From: Micromonospora lupini str. Lupac 08
GTDB taxonomy: Bacteria; Actinomycetota; Actinomycetes; Mycobacteriales; Micromonosporaceae
Length of the DNA stretch: 64,000 nt
Direction of reading: 5' to 3'
Assembly (NCBI RefSeq): GCF_000297395.2
Contig: NZ_HF570108.1
Span: 4,243,200 to 4,307,199, forward strand
Below the pieces are notes generated by a model, which worked only from the letters and a program-made list of their open reading frames with translations, ran no database searches and had not been told where the DNA came from. Positions 1 to 8,422 of the stretch are shown piece after piece (position 1 is the stretch's first letter; each line of letters begins with the position of its first letter). The translations under genes and the position numbers were made by a program.

Positions 1-1445
1 GCACGCCGCTCTACCTCACCACCGGGCGGTACGCGGGCCAGTTCGTCATCGGTGACGTCACCTACGGCGGCCTCCAGCGCGCGTCGGTGGAGAAGGTCAA
101 CGGCGAGTACCAGGGCGCGCTGTTCCGGCTCACCCAGGGCCTGGAGGCCGGCGTCTCCGAGGTCAACCTCGGCCCGGACGGCGCGATCTACGTCGGCGGG
201 CTCGGCGCGGGCGGCAACTGGGGGCAGACCGGCAAGCTGACGTACGGGTTGCAGAAGCTCACCCCGAACAGCACCAGCACCTTCGAGATGCTGGCCATGC
301 GGGCCACCACCGCCGGTTTCGAGGTGGAGTACACCCAGCCGGTCTCGGCGGCGACCGCCGCCAACCTAGCCGCCCACTACAAGGTCAAGCAGTGGCGGTA
401 CGAGGCGACGTCCAACTACGGCGGCCCGAAGATCGACGAGGAGACGTTGACCGTCAGCGGGGCGACCCTCTCGGCGGACGGCAAGAAGGTCACCCTGGTC
501 GTCGACGGCCGCAAGGCCGGCCGGGTGGTCTACCTGCGGTCACCGCAGCCGTTCACCTCCACCAGCGGCCAGTCGCTGTGGAGCACCGAGGCGTGGTACA
601 CGCTCAACGCCATCCCGGGCGTCACCGGCGGGACCAACCTGGCGCTCAACAAGCCGGCCACCGCGGACAGCTCCTGCTCGACGACCGAGGCGCCGGCCAA
701 GGCCGTCAACGGCAGCGTCACCGGCGGCAACGGCGACAAGTGGTGCTCGAAGGGCACCTCGAAGTATCTCCAGGTGGACCTGGGGGGCAGCTACGCGGTG
801 AACCGCGTGGTGGTGAAGCACGCCGGCGCCGGTGGTGAGGACGCCGCCTGGAACACGCGGGACTTCACGCTCGCGTCCAGCCCCGACGGCACGAACTGGA
901 CCACCCGGGCGACGGTGACCGGCAACACGGCGAGCACCACGACCCACGACGTCAGCGCGCCCGGCGCCCGCTACGTCCGCCTGGCCGTCACCGCGCCGAC
1001 AAGCACCAGCGACACGGCGGCGCGCATCTACGAGTTGGAGGTGTACGGCAGCGCCACAAGCGGTTCGGGCAGCATCACCGGCGTCGGCGGCAAGTGCCTG
1101 GACGTGGACAACGCGGGCACGGCCGACGGCACGAAGGTGCAGTTGTGGACCTGCAACGGCACCGGCGCGCAGTCGTGGAGCCGCAACGGCGACACGTACC
1201 GGGCGCTGGGCAAGTGCCTCGACGTGGACAACGCCGGCACCGCCGACGGCACGAAGGTGCAGTTGTGGACCTGCAACGGCACCGGTTCGCAGGTGTGGCA
1301 GCCGCAGTCCGACGGGTCGATCCGCAACCCGCAGTCGGGCAAGGTGCTACAGGCCGCCGGAGGCGCCACGGCCGACGGCACCCAGATCCAGATCGGCACG
1401 TACGCCGGTGGCGCACAACAGAAGTGGGTGGTCACCGCCGGCTGA
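1..1445 (+). CDS. Secreted carbohydrate-active protein, C-terminal part (F5/8C + ricin-type lectin)
   Basis: The 5' end lies outside the window; the reading frame is open from position 3. The first ~60 residues (GQFVIGDVTYGG, GPDGAIYVGGLG) resemble the end of a beta-propeller sugar dehydrogenase module of the PQQ-dependent/ThuA type. A ~150-residue linker module follows. Next comes an F5/8 type C (discoidin) domain starting at NLALNKPATADSSC, about residues 212-350. The end is a ricin-B/CBM13 trefoil, about 357-480, with QSWSRN, QVWQPQ and QKWVVT repeats. The first two CBM13 subdomains are almost identical at DNA level (1102-1165 and 1222-1285). Both C-terminal domains bind glycans, so the protein is probably an extracellular polysaccharide-active enzyme; the catalytic part is not visible here. 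Confidence 0.8.
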   Translation, partial: TPLYLTTGRYAGQFVIGDVTYGGLQRASVEKVNGEYQGALFRLTQGLEAGVSEVNLGPDGAIYVGGLGAGGNWGQTGKLTYGLQKLTPNSTSTFEMLAMRATTAGFEVEYTQPVSAATAANLAAHYKVKQWRYEATSNYGGPKIDEETLTVSGATLSADGKKVTLVVDGRKAGRVVYLRSPQPFTSTSGQSLWSTEAWYTLNAIPGVTGGTNLALNKPATADSSCSTTEAPAKAVNGSVTGGNGDKWCSKGTSKYLQVDLGGSYAVNRVVVKHAGAGGEDAAWNTRDFTLASSPDGTNWTTRATVTGNTASTTTHDVSAPGARYVRLAVTAPTSTSDTAARIYELEVYGSATSGSGSITGVGGKCLDVDNAGTADGTKVQLWTCNGTGAQSWSRNGDTYRALGKCLDVDNAGTADGTKVQLWTCNGTGSQVWQPQSDGSIRNPQSGKVLQAAGGATADGTQIQIGTYAGGAQQKWVVTAG

Positions 1446-1456
1446 CACCCGACGGG

Positions 1457-1489
1457 GCGCGGTCCGACCGACGGCCGGTCGGACCGCGC
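1457..1489. terminator. Bidirectional terminator hairpin
   Basis: There is a perfect 14-bp inverted repeat, GCGCGGTCCGACCG / CGGTCGGACCGCGC, with a 5-nt loop. It sits between two convergent genes whose stops are at 1445 and 1500. No T-tract follows, which is normal for high-GC actinobacteria. Confidence 0.75.
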
Positions 1490-1499
1490 TCCGCACCGG

Positions 1500-2480
1500 T
1501 CAGCGGAACAGGAGTGGTCGCCCCTCCCGGCCGCCCACCAGCCGGCCCTGGCTGTTGATGTCCTCGATCGAGTCGTTCACCCGTACGCCCCGGTCGGTGA
1601 GGTCGGTCAGCACCCCGTCGCGCCACAGGAACGGGTGCCACTCCTCGTTCGGAAGGCTGAGACTGCTGCGGCCCACCACCACGCCCCGGTCGTTGATCGC
1701 CGTGGCCCAGCTCCGGCTGCCGCCGAGGGTGCCCAGATCGGTGAGCCTCCCGTTCTGCCACCGGAACGCGTGACCGTTGGCCTCGCCCACCACCTGGCCA
1801 CGGTTGTTGATCCCGAGGGCCGCGCTGCCGATCTGGGTGAACACCCCGTCGCGCAACAGACCACCCACGCAGGTGCAGGGGTAGTCCTGCGGTGGCACGT
1901 TGAACCCGCCCACCACGTCGCCGCGGTTGTTGACGTCGGCGGTGAACTCGTAGAAGTACTGCAGGCCCAGGTCGGTGAAGACGCCGTTGCGCCAGAGGAA
2001 GCGGTGCGGCATCTCGCCGGCGGGTTCGCTGGTGCCGAGCACCTGCCCCCGGTCGTTGACACCTATCGCCTCGCTGTTCTCCCCGCCCAGGGTGCCCAGG
2101 TCGATGAGCCGACCGTCGCGCCAGAGCACCGCGCGGGTCAGGTAGTCAGAGCCGTACGAGGTGATCGCCACGTCCCCGAACTCGTTGACGTCCACGGCGG
2201 CGGAGTCGGTGTCACCGGGCAGCACGCCGAGGTCGGTGAGGACACCGTTGCGCCAGCGCACGGCATGCCGGGCGCCGCTGGCGACGGTGCTCCACCCGAC
2301 GATGTCGCCACGGTCGTTCATCGCGGTCGCGGCGCCGGCCCCACCGCTCAGGGTGCCGAGGTCGACGACCCGGTAGGAGGGCGGGGACGCGAGGGCGGGG
2401 ATCGGGGTGAGGGCCGTCGCCGCGACGATGGCGGTCGTCGCGGCGGTCAGCAGGGTGCGCGGGGACACCAGGGACGTCAA
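1500..2480 (-). CDS. Exported HAF-repeat protein
   Basis: This is a predicted secreted protein of 326 aa. I chose a TTG start at 2480 because AGGAG lies 7 nt upstream; an ATG at 2543 lacks this support and adds a charged extension. The N-terminus has a signal peptide (VSPRTLLTAATTAIVAA..., probable cleavage after PALA). The rest is a run of ~40-residue repeats of the type GTLGG...A.A.INDRG.VVG.S......F.W.NG.LTDLG, including HAFRWQNG, the signature of the HAF extracellular repeat family. Such repeats resemble beta-propeller blades. No catalytic residues can be named and the function is unknown. Confidence 0.8.
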   Translation of the reverse strand: MTSLVSPRTLLTAATTAIVAATALTPIPALASPPSYRVVDLGTLSGGAGAATAMNDRGDIVGWSTVASGARHAVRWRNGVLTDLGVLPGDTDSAAVDVNEFGDVAITSYGSDYLTRAVLWRDGRLIDLGTLGGENSEAIGVNDRGQVLGTSEPAGEMPHRFLWRNGVFTDLGLQYFYEFTADVNNRGDVVGGFNVPPQDYPCTCVGGLLRDGVFTQIGSAALGINNRGQVVGEANGHAFRWQNGRLTDLGTLGGSRSWATAINDRGVVVGRSSLSLPNEEWHPFLWRDGVLTDLTDRGVRVNDSIEDINSQGRLVGGREGRPLLFR

Positions 2481-2698
2481 GGGGGCGCTCCTCGGCTCGG
2501 AGCGGCGGAGCTCCGGCGGACGGGAGCGGCCGGTCGCCACCACTGCGCGTTCGATCGGTCACGCACAGTAGATACGCCGGCGTAAGGGGACGCCAGGGAC
2601 CGAACGGCCATCGATGCCGGGCGTCCGGTCGCCAAGGTGAAGCGGAGAAGGGGCGAAGCGGAGCAGGGTGGACCGGCGTCGGGGTGGACCGGCGTCGG

Positions 2699-3085
2699 TC
2701 AGGGACCGTGCGGCAGGGGTTGGGCCAGGGCCCGCAGGTCCGCCGGGAGCTGGGCCAGGGCGTCGGTGAACTCGCGGTGCCCGACCACCCGGTGCATGGT
2801 CTGGAGAACCGCTCGTACGCCCCGTTCGGCCCCGGGCCGGTCCGTGCCGGCGCGGTCGGCCACGCGGCGCAGGAACTCGTCGTACCCGAAGGGTTCCGGC
2901 GGTTCGGCGGCCTTGACCAGCAGTGGGCTCAGCTCGTCGGCCAGGTGGGGCGCGAGCGCGGCCGCCTCGCCGCCGCTGAGGCGTTCGGTGAGCGTCCGCA
3001 GCACGGCCTCGGTCAGCGGGCGTGCCTGCGTCGGCGGGATGCCCGCCCGTGCCGCGACCTTGTCGACGAATCCGAGATCGGCCAT
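2699..3085 (-). CDS. DUF2267-like small protein
   Basis: This 128-aa protein starts at the ATG at 3085, behind an AAGGGCGGG box. It is alpha-helical by composition and contains DLGFVDKVAARAG, LRTLTERLSGGEA and ADELSPLL, the layout of DUF2267 proteins: two short helical repeats in which a helix is followed by ERLSGGEA and LPADLR or ADELSPLL. The second repeat runs MHRVVGHREFTDALAQLPADLRAL. There is no signal peptide. It is divergent from the SnoaL-like gene at 3325. The family role is unknown. Confidence 0.75.
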   Translation of the reverse strand: MADLGFVDKVAARAGIPPTQARPLTEAVLRTLTERLSGGEAAALAPHLADELSPLLVKAAEPPEPFGYDEFLRRVADRAGTDRPGAERGVRAVLQTMHRVVGHREFTDALAQLPADLRALAQPLPHGP

Positions 3086-3324
3086 GGTCCCGCCCTTCCG
3101 TTGCCGAGACGCGTGGCTACCCCGGCCCACCGGCGGCAAACCCGGGCGTCGACGGCATCCCCTCACGCGGTCAGGCCCTGACCGACCCGGCGGGTACGGC
3201 CGACGCAGTGATCGAGGCTGGTTCTGTCGGTTGCTCCGCGCTCGGCCGGCCCTCTCTCGTACGGTGGGGTCGGACCGGGTACACGCCCGCCGCCCGACGG
3301 CGGCCCGTGCCGCAGGAGGAGCAG

Positions 3325-3657
3325 ATGGCTGTCGACCTGCCCGACGTGATCGACAGGTACTTCCGAGCCGTCGGCGACGGTGACGTCGACGCCCTCGTCG
3401 CCTGCTTCGCCGACACCGCGAGCGTCGCCGACGAGGACCGACTGTACGACGGCAGGCCCTCGATCCGCTCCTGGGCGCAGCGGACGATGGCCGCCACCTC
3501 GTACACCGCCGAACCCGTGGGGGTGACGCCACAGGCGGGCGACTCGTACCTGGTCCGCACGCGGGTGTCGGGCGAGTTCGCGGGCAGCCCGATCGAGCTG
3601 CGGCACCGGTTCACCCTGCGCGACGATCTCATCGGCGCGCTGGACATCCGCCCGTAG
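3325..3657 (+). CDS. SnoaL/NTF2-like protein
   Basis: This 110-aa single-domain protein starts at the ATG at 3325, behind a strong AGGAGGA box (3314-3320). The sequence VIDRYFRAVGDGDVDALVACFADTA is the classic first helix pair and strand of the SnoaL-like/NTF2 cone fold, and LRHRFTLRDDLIGALDI is its last strand. Members act as small hydrolases, cyclases or ligand-binding proteins. No catalytic dyad can be assigned here. It probably works alone: the next gene starts 52 bp later and is a separate oxidoreductase. Confidence 0.8.
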   Translation: MAVDLPDVIDRYFRAVGDGDVDALVACFADTASVADEDRLYDGRPSIRSWAQRTMAATSYTAEPVGVTPQAGDSYLVRTRVSGEFAGSPIELRHRFTLRDDLIGALDIRP

Positions 3658-3709
3658 CGACCACCGTCAGTAGCGGTAGACGCGAGCCGCCCCGCCAGGA
3701 GGAGACGTC

Positions 3710-4547
3710 GTGCCACGAGTCTGGCTCGTCACCGGTTGCTCCCGAGGGCTCGGCCGCGCGCTCGCCGAGGCCGTGCTGGCCGACGGCGACCGGCTCGTCG
3801 CCACCGCCCGCAACCCGGCCGCAGCTCGCCGACCTCACCGACCGGTACGGCGACCAGGTCCGGGCGGTCGCGCTCGACGTCACCGACCCCGCCGCCGCCC
3901 GGAGCGCCGTACGCGACGCGGTGGACGCGTACGGAGGCCTGGACGTCCTGGTCAACAACGCCGGGTACGCCGACGTGGCCGCGATCGAGGACATGTCCGA
4001 GGACGCCTTCCGGGCGCAGATCGAGGCCAACTTCTTCGGAGTGGTCAACCTGACCCGCGCGGCCCTGCCGGTGCTGCGGGAGCAGGGGCGTGGGCACATC
4101 GTGCAGATCTCCAGCGTGGGCGACCGGGTCGCCAGCACCGGGCTGGGCGCGTACCAGTCCGCCAAGTGGGCGGTCGCGGGTTTCTCGGCGGTGCTCGCCA
4201 CGGAGGTCGCGTCGTTCGGGATCCGGATCACCACGGTCGAGCCGGGCGCGCTGCGCACCGACTGGGCGGGTGCCTCGATGAGCATGTTGCCGGTCAGCGA
4301 GCCGTACCGGCCGGTCATCGAGCCGGTGGTGGAACGGATGCGCCGCTCCAGCGGCAACCAGCCCGGCGATCCCGCCCGGGCGGCCCAGGCGATCGTCCGG
4401 ATCACACGCGTCGACGATCCGCCCGCACGGTTGCTCCTCGGCGCCGACGCCGTGGCGGCCGCCTCGACCGTCGCCGAGGCGCTCGCGGCGTCAGACGCCC
4501 GGTGGCGTGAGCTGAGCGAGTCCGTCGCGTTCGACGCGAAGCGCTGA
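3710..4547 (+). pseudogene. SDR-family oxidoreductase, single-base frameshift
   Basis: This is a short-chain dehydrogenase of ~278 aa if the frame is restored. The first 37 codons carry the NAD(P)-binding TGCSRGLG motif. At 3821 one extra G moves the reading frame. From 3822 on, the other frame runs QLADLTDRYGDQVRAVALDV, then NNAG (cofactor site) and YQSAK (catalytic Tyr-x3-Lys), ending at 4547. Removing one G near 3821 joins the halves without loss. Either the gene is a recent pseudogene or the assembly has an indel in GGCCGCAG. The substrate cannot be told. Confidence 0.85.
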
Positions 4548-4566
4548 CCCGTCGCGTTCGACGCGA
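4522..4566. repeat. 18-bp direct repeat at the SDR 3' end
   Basis: CCGTCGCGTTCGACGCGA occurs at 4522-4539, inside the last codons of the SDR gene, and again at 4549-4566, just after its stop. The copies are identical and offset by 27 bp. The rest of 4567-4740 is gene-free, GC-rich and shows short cgcacgg/gcgaaccg repeats but nothing else I can name. Confidence 0.7.
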
Positions 4567-4781
4567 CGCCCCGACCCGTCGCCCCCGCCGCACGGCGCAC
4601 GGCGCACCGGCGAACCGGCGAACCGTGCTCGGCGCCCCCGCGTCCCGCCGTCGAGGGCTTGGCAGCGGGTCCGAACGGCTTACCGTGATCATCCGCCGAC
4701 CGGACGACATGGCCGGGCGGCCGACGGATGACATGATGTGCCGACAACAGCTGACGCTACGAGGAAGGGTGCTGCTGTCCG

Positions 4782-5114
4782 ATGGCGCACTTCGAGGCCC
4801 GCACGTCCACGACACCGGGGCGGATCGTGGTCACGCTGACCGGTGAGTGCGACCTGGCGGCCCAGCCTGAGCTGACGGGCGTGCTGTCCGCGGCGGTGCG
4901 CGCCGCGCCGGTGGTGGTGGTCGACGTCGGCGGGTTGCGGTTCCTCGACTCCACCGGCCTGCACGGCCTGGTGACCGCCCACCAGGAGGCCCGCGCCAGC
5001 GGCCGCCACCTGTACGCGGTGAACGCCGCCGGCCCGGTCGCGACAGTCCTCGACATCACCGGCATCGGCAACCTGCTGCGCCCGCCCGCCGACGACCCGC
5101 GGCTGGCGGGCTGA
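4782..5114 (+). CDS. STAS-domain anti-sigma factor antagonist
   Basis: This 110-aa protein has one STAS domain. GRIVVTLTGECDLA forms the first strand pair. VVVDVGGLRFLDSTGLHGL holds the DSTG motif whose Ser is phosphorylated by the cognate anti-sigma kinase in SpoIIAA/RsbV proteins. It should release a sigma factor when unphosphorylated. Its stop overlaps the start of the next gene (5114), an RsbW-like ATPase, so the two are co-translated. A SpoIIE-type phosphatase lies convergent at 5549-7093, completing a partner-switching set. Confidence 0.9.
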   Translation: MAHFEARTSTTPGRIVVTLTGECDLAAQPELTGVLSAAVRAAPVVVVDVGGLRFLDSTGLHGLVTAHQEARASGRHLYAVNAAGPVATVLDITGIGNLLRPPADDPRLAG

Positions 5115-5539
5115 TGACGGCCGACCAGCGGGAGACCCGCGCCGTGGCCGAGCAGCCCTCGCCCGCCCTGCGGACGGACACCATGGCGTACGAGGTGGCG
5201 ACCGACCTGCGGGCGCTGCGCGTGTTCGTCTGCGCCGGCGCCACCGCCCGGGGCCTGCCGGTGGAGCGGGTGGAGCTGCTGGCGCTCGCGGTCAGCGAGC
5301 TGGCGACCAACACGTTGCAGCACACCGCCGCCGGTGGCCGGGTCCGGCTCTGGGCCGAGGGTGACCAGTTGTTCTGCGACGTCGTCGACCAGGGCCCGGC
5401 GCGGGTGTTCGGCCGGGGCATGCCGGCCGCCGACGCGGTACGGGGCCGCGGGCTGGCCATCGTCGAGAAGATCTGCGACGAGGTGGCCGTGCTCAACGCC
5501 AGTGAGGGCACCGTGGTCCGGATCCGGCTGGCGCTGTGA
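5114..5539 (+). CDS. RsbW/SpoIIAB-like anti-sigma kinase (HATPase_c)
   Basis: This 141-aa GHKL ATPase starts with an ATG that overlaps the STAS gene stop. Visible motifs are an N box (ELATNTLQHTAAGG), a short D/G1 region (DVVDQGPARVF) and a G2 box (GRGLAIVEKICDEV). It lacks a histidine phosphoacceptor, so it is an anti-sigma/anti-antagonist serine kinase rather than a two-component sensor. The natural partner is the STAS protein encoded upstream. The sigma factor it controls is not in this window. Confidence 0.88.
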   Translation: MTADQRETRAVAEQPSPALRTDTMAYEVATDLRALRVFVCAGATARGLPVERVELLALAVSELATNTLQHTAAGGRVRLWAEGDQLFCDVVDQGPARVFGRGMPAADAVRGRGLAIVEKICDEVAVLNASEGTVVRIRLAL

Positions 5540-5548
5540 GCGGGCGGG

Positions 5549-7093
5549 TCAGGGCAGCACGCGCACGGCCAGGGTGCACGTGTCGTCGTCCGCGCTGGGA
5601 TGGTTGAGCAGGTCACGCAGCCGGGCGAGGGTCTGCTCCCCCGGCGTCGCGCTCAGCGTTGAGAGGGTCGTGCGCACCTGCCGCAACAGGTCCTGCTCGG
5701 GGGCGCGTCGCTCGACCAGCCCGTCGGTGTAGAAGAGCACGAGGTCGCCGGGGCGCAGGCGCGGGGCGAGCACCGGGTACGCCGTGTCGTCGCCGGCGCC
5801 CAGCAGCAGACCCGAGGGGCGGTCGAGCGGGCCGGTCTCGCCGGCGCGGGACAGCAGCGGCGCCATGTGCCCGGCGCGGCCCCAGCAGAGCACCCGGGTC
5901 GGCGGGTCGTACACGGCGACCACGGCGGTTCCGGTGATCGAGAGCTGCCCGCAGAGCCGGTTGAGGTGCCCCAGCAGCACCGACGGGTCCCGGATGCCGA
6001 TCGACAACCAGGCCACCAGGGCGAAGCGCAGGTGCGCCATTCCGCTGGCCGCCTCCAGGCCGTGACCGGCGACGTCGCCGACGGCGAGCACGACCTTCCC
6101 GTCCGGCAGGGACTGCGCGTGGTACCAGTCCCCGCCGACCCGCGCGGCGCTCTCGGCCGGCAGATAGTTGACCACCGCCTCCAGCCCGGCAAGAGGAAAT
6201 GGGTCGCGGGGCACCGGCTGGATGAGGTTCTGCAACTGCCCGGCCAGCCGGTGCTCGGCCAGGGCAGTCATCTCCCGCGTCCGCAGCTGGTCACTGAGCC
6301 GCTCGATGGCGGTCCGGGAGTCGACCCGGGCGGTCACGTCCTGCACCACAGCGTGGATCTTCAGGGGTACGCCGTCCGCGTCCCGGGAGACGTCGGAGAG
6401 GACCCGCAGATACCGCACGGCGCCGGGCGTCTGGAACCGGACCGTCACGTCCGAGGACGCGCCGCTGTCGAGGGTCTGCCACGCCGTCTCGCTCAGCATG
6501 TAGTCGTCGGGGACCAGGGCGGCGGCCTGCTCGGCGCGGGACAGCGGGCCGAGGGCCGGGTCGCGCTCGAAGATCCGGTACATCCCGGGTGACCACTGGC
6601 TGACCCCGCTGGCCAGGTCGTACTCCGCCCAGCCGAGGCTGCCCAGCAGCTCGGTGCGGTCCATGCGCCGGCGGTCCTCGTCGAGGCGCTGCCAGGACAC
6701 CAGCAGGCCGCCGAGGACGCGGTGCACGTGGACGTCGAACAGCGAGTCGGCGACGACGCCTGTGCGCTTCTCCACGTACCGGAAGTCGGCCAGGCGGCCG
6801 GACACGCCGGTGGCGAGCACCTCCCGGTAGAGCCGCCAGAGCGGGCCGCCGACCATGCTGGGGTACAGCTCGCCGAGACGGGCGCCCACCCGGTCGACGC
6901 CCCGGCCGTAGATGTCGTGGCTCTGGCCGCTGGTGGCCGCGATCCGGAAGTCGGCGACCGGCCGGTGATCGTCGGGCACGGGCAACAGCCACGTACACCC
7001 GGCCGGGACGACCGCCAGGATCTCCCGGACGATCGCCTCGACCGGCCGCGTCGCCTCGGCGACGTGCGCGCCGGGACCACCGTGGTCCGCCAT
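5549..7093 (-). CDS. PAS + PP2C (SpoIIE-type) phosphatase
   Basis: The ATG at 7093 gives 514 aa, which covers all recognisable domains; the open frame continues upstream to 7543 but reads as low-complexity Arg/Ser. An N-terminal sensor-like region (~1-150) is followed by a PAS domain (WAEYDLASGVSQWSPGMYRIF, then a PAC-like segment). The C-terminal PP2C/SpoIIE domain has metal-binding GGDWYHA and GDVAGHG, then FYTDGLVERR and DDDTCTLAV. It should dephosphorylate STAS antagonists in response to a signal. It faces the STAS/RsbW-like pair tail to tail with a 9-bp gap, so the three probably form one signalling module. Confidence 0.9.
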   Translation of the reverse strand: MADHGGPGAHVAEATRPVEAIVREILAVVPAGCTWLLPVPDDHRPVADFRIAATSGQSHDIYGRGVDRVGARLGELYPSMVGGPLWRLYREVLATGVSGRLADFRYVEKRTGVVADSLFDVHVHRVLGGLLVSWQRLDEDRRRMDRTELLGSLGWAEYDLASGVSQWSPGMYRIFERDPALGPLSRAEQAAALVPDDYMLSETAWQTLDSGASSDVTVRFQTPGAVRYLRVLSDVSRDADGVPLKIHAVVQDVTARVDSRTAIERLSDQLRTREMTALAEHRLAGQLQNLIQPVPRDPFPLAGLEAVVNYLPAESAARVGGDWYHAQSLPDGKVVLAVGDVAGHGLEAASGMAHLRFALVAWLSIGIRDPSVLLGHLNRLCGQLSITGTAVVAVYDPPTRVLCWGRAGHMAPLLSRAGETGPLDRPSGLLLGAGDDTAYPVLAPRLRPGDLVLFYTDGLVERRAPEQDLLRQVRTTLSTLSATPGEQTLARLRDLLNHPSADDDTCTLAVRVLP

Positions 7094-7265
7094 GGCACAA
7101 AGCCTAGTCACCGACGGGCGCACGGCACACGGCCGGCGCATTGACGGGCGGGGGCCAGCGGCGGGACGGGACGCGCCGATGCGCCCACGTCGGGGCCGCG
7201 TCGACTGCCACAATGCGGTCAGTCCGGACGGTGGCGCCGGGCGCAGCAGACCAGGAGGACGGCCC

Positions 7266-7643
7266 ATGCCGGACAGCGCACGCGAGGCGGAGCTGCTCGA
7301 CGCCGAACGCACCCTGCAGGCCGCGCAGCGGGCCGGTGACGTCGCGGCCCTCGACCAGTTGCTTGTCGACCAGCTCATCGCGATCGGCCCCGACGGCCGC
7401 CAGCACGGCAAGGCCGAGGACCTGGCCGCGCACCGGGACCGCACCTCCGTCATCGAGGAGCTGGTCGAGGAGGAGCTGGACCTGCTCGTCGTCGGACGGA
7501 CGGGCGTGACGTTCTTCCTGGGCCGGGTGGCCGGGGTGTTCAACGGTCAGCCGTTCGCCGCCCGCCTGCGCTACACGCGGACCTGGGTCCACGACGACCC
7601 GCACGGCTGGCGAATCCTCGCCGCCCACATCAGCCCGGTCTGA
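7266..7643 (+). CDS. NTF2-like (DUF4440/SnoaL-type) protein
   Basis: This 125-aa protein starts at the ATG at 7266 with AGGAGGAC at 7253-7260. The N-terminal helix pair (ELLDAERTLQAAQRAGDVAALDQL) and the strands FAARLRYTRTWVHD and WRILAAHISPV fit the NTF2-like fold. Similar stand-alone proteins are annotated as DUF4440 or ketosteroid-isomerase-like. No catalytic residues can be assigned. It ends 8 bp before the convergent nucleotidyltransferase gene at 7652. Confidence 0.8.
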   Translation: MPDSAREAELLDAERTLQAAQRAGDVAALDQLLVDQLIAIGPDGRQHGKAEDLAAHRDRTSVIEELVEEELDLLVVGRTGVTFFLGRVAGVFNGQPFAARLRYTRTWVHDDPHGWRILAAHISPV

Positions 7644-7651
7644 CCCCTTCC

Positions 7652-8422
7652 TCACCCCAGCCGGGCGGCCACCACCAGCTCGTGGAGTTCGGCCGAACCC
7701 GCCGGCTGGTCGGGCAGCGGACTGTCCTGCTGCGCCTGGTCCAGTCGAGCGGCCAACTCGGCCAGGTCACGGTCGATTGTCGCGCCAGGGACGAGGTCGT
7801 CCAGTGCGCCGTGTTCGGCGTCCCGCTTCGCGGCGATCAGGTCGGGCACGTACGCCGGCGCCGGCTCGGCGTCGAGCAGGGTCGGCAGGTGCGCCTGCAT
7901 CCGGCCGGTCCGCAGCAGGTGGACTCCGGTGAGCAGCGACCGGAACGTGTACAGCAAGGGCTTCAGCTCCCCCGTCGTGTCGAAGAGCCGCCGCTGGCTC
8001 GCCGCGAAGCCACGGTAGTGGTGACCGTGGTGCCGGGTGACCGTCAGCGGCGCCAGCTCGACCAACGCCGCGTGCGCCGCCGTGGTGTGCACGACGAGCG
8101 GGGACAGCAGTTGTTCGAGCACGTAACCGTTTCGGCGCAGCATCAGCCGGACGAACTTGCGCAGGTCGTGCGTCACCAGGTCCAGTTCCACCCCGTCGCG
8201 GTCGGCCAGCACCGTGCGGGTCTCCGCCGGCGTGACCAGCCCGACCAGCTCCGCGACCGGCAGCAGGTGCGAGCCGCGCAGGTCGACGTCGGAGTCCTTG
8301 GACGGGAACCCGTACAGGTGGGCACCGGAGACCGTGGCGAAGACCAGCGGGTCCGGCTGCTCGGCCACGACGGCCGCCAGGTCGACGCCGGCGGGCAGGC
8401 CGGCGTCCTCCCAGGCGGTCAC
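7652..8422 (-). CDS. RlaP-like predicted nucleotidyltransferase (second of a tandem pair)
   Basis: This 256-aa protein starts at a GTG at 8422 that overlaps the upstream gene stop (GTGA). The N-terminus carries a Pol-beta-type nucleotidyltransferase signature, VSGAHLYGFPSKDSDVDLRG, with the DxD metal ligands. LVTHDLRKFVRLMLRRNGYVLEQLLSP and a helical C-terminus (YRGFAASQRRLF) match the COG3541/RlaP family. Members are predicted to transfer a nucleotide to RNA or another acceptor; the physiological role is unknown. It is translationally coupled to a second, diverged member of the same family. Confidence 0.8.
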   Translation of the reverse strand: MTAWEDAGLPAGVDLAAVVAEQPDPLVFATVSGAHLYGFPSKDSDVDLRGSHLLPVAELVGLVTPAETRTVLADRDGVELDLVTHDLRKFVRLMLRRNGYVLEQLLSPLVVHTTAAHAALVELAPLTVTRHHGHHYRGFAASQRRLFDTTGELKPLLYTFRSLLTGVHLLRTGRMQAHLPTLLDAEPAPAYVPDLIAAKRDAEHGALDDLVPGATIDRDLAELAARLDQAQQDSPLPDQPAGSAELHELVVAARLG

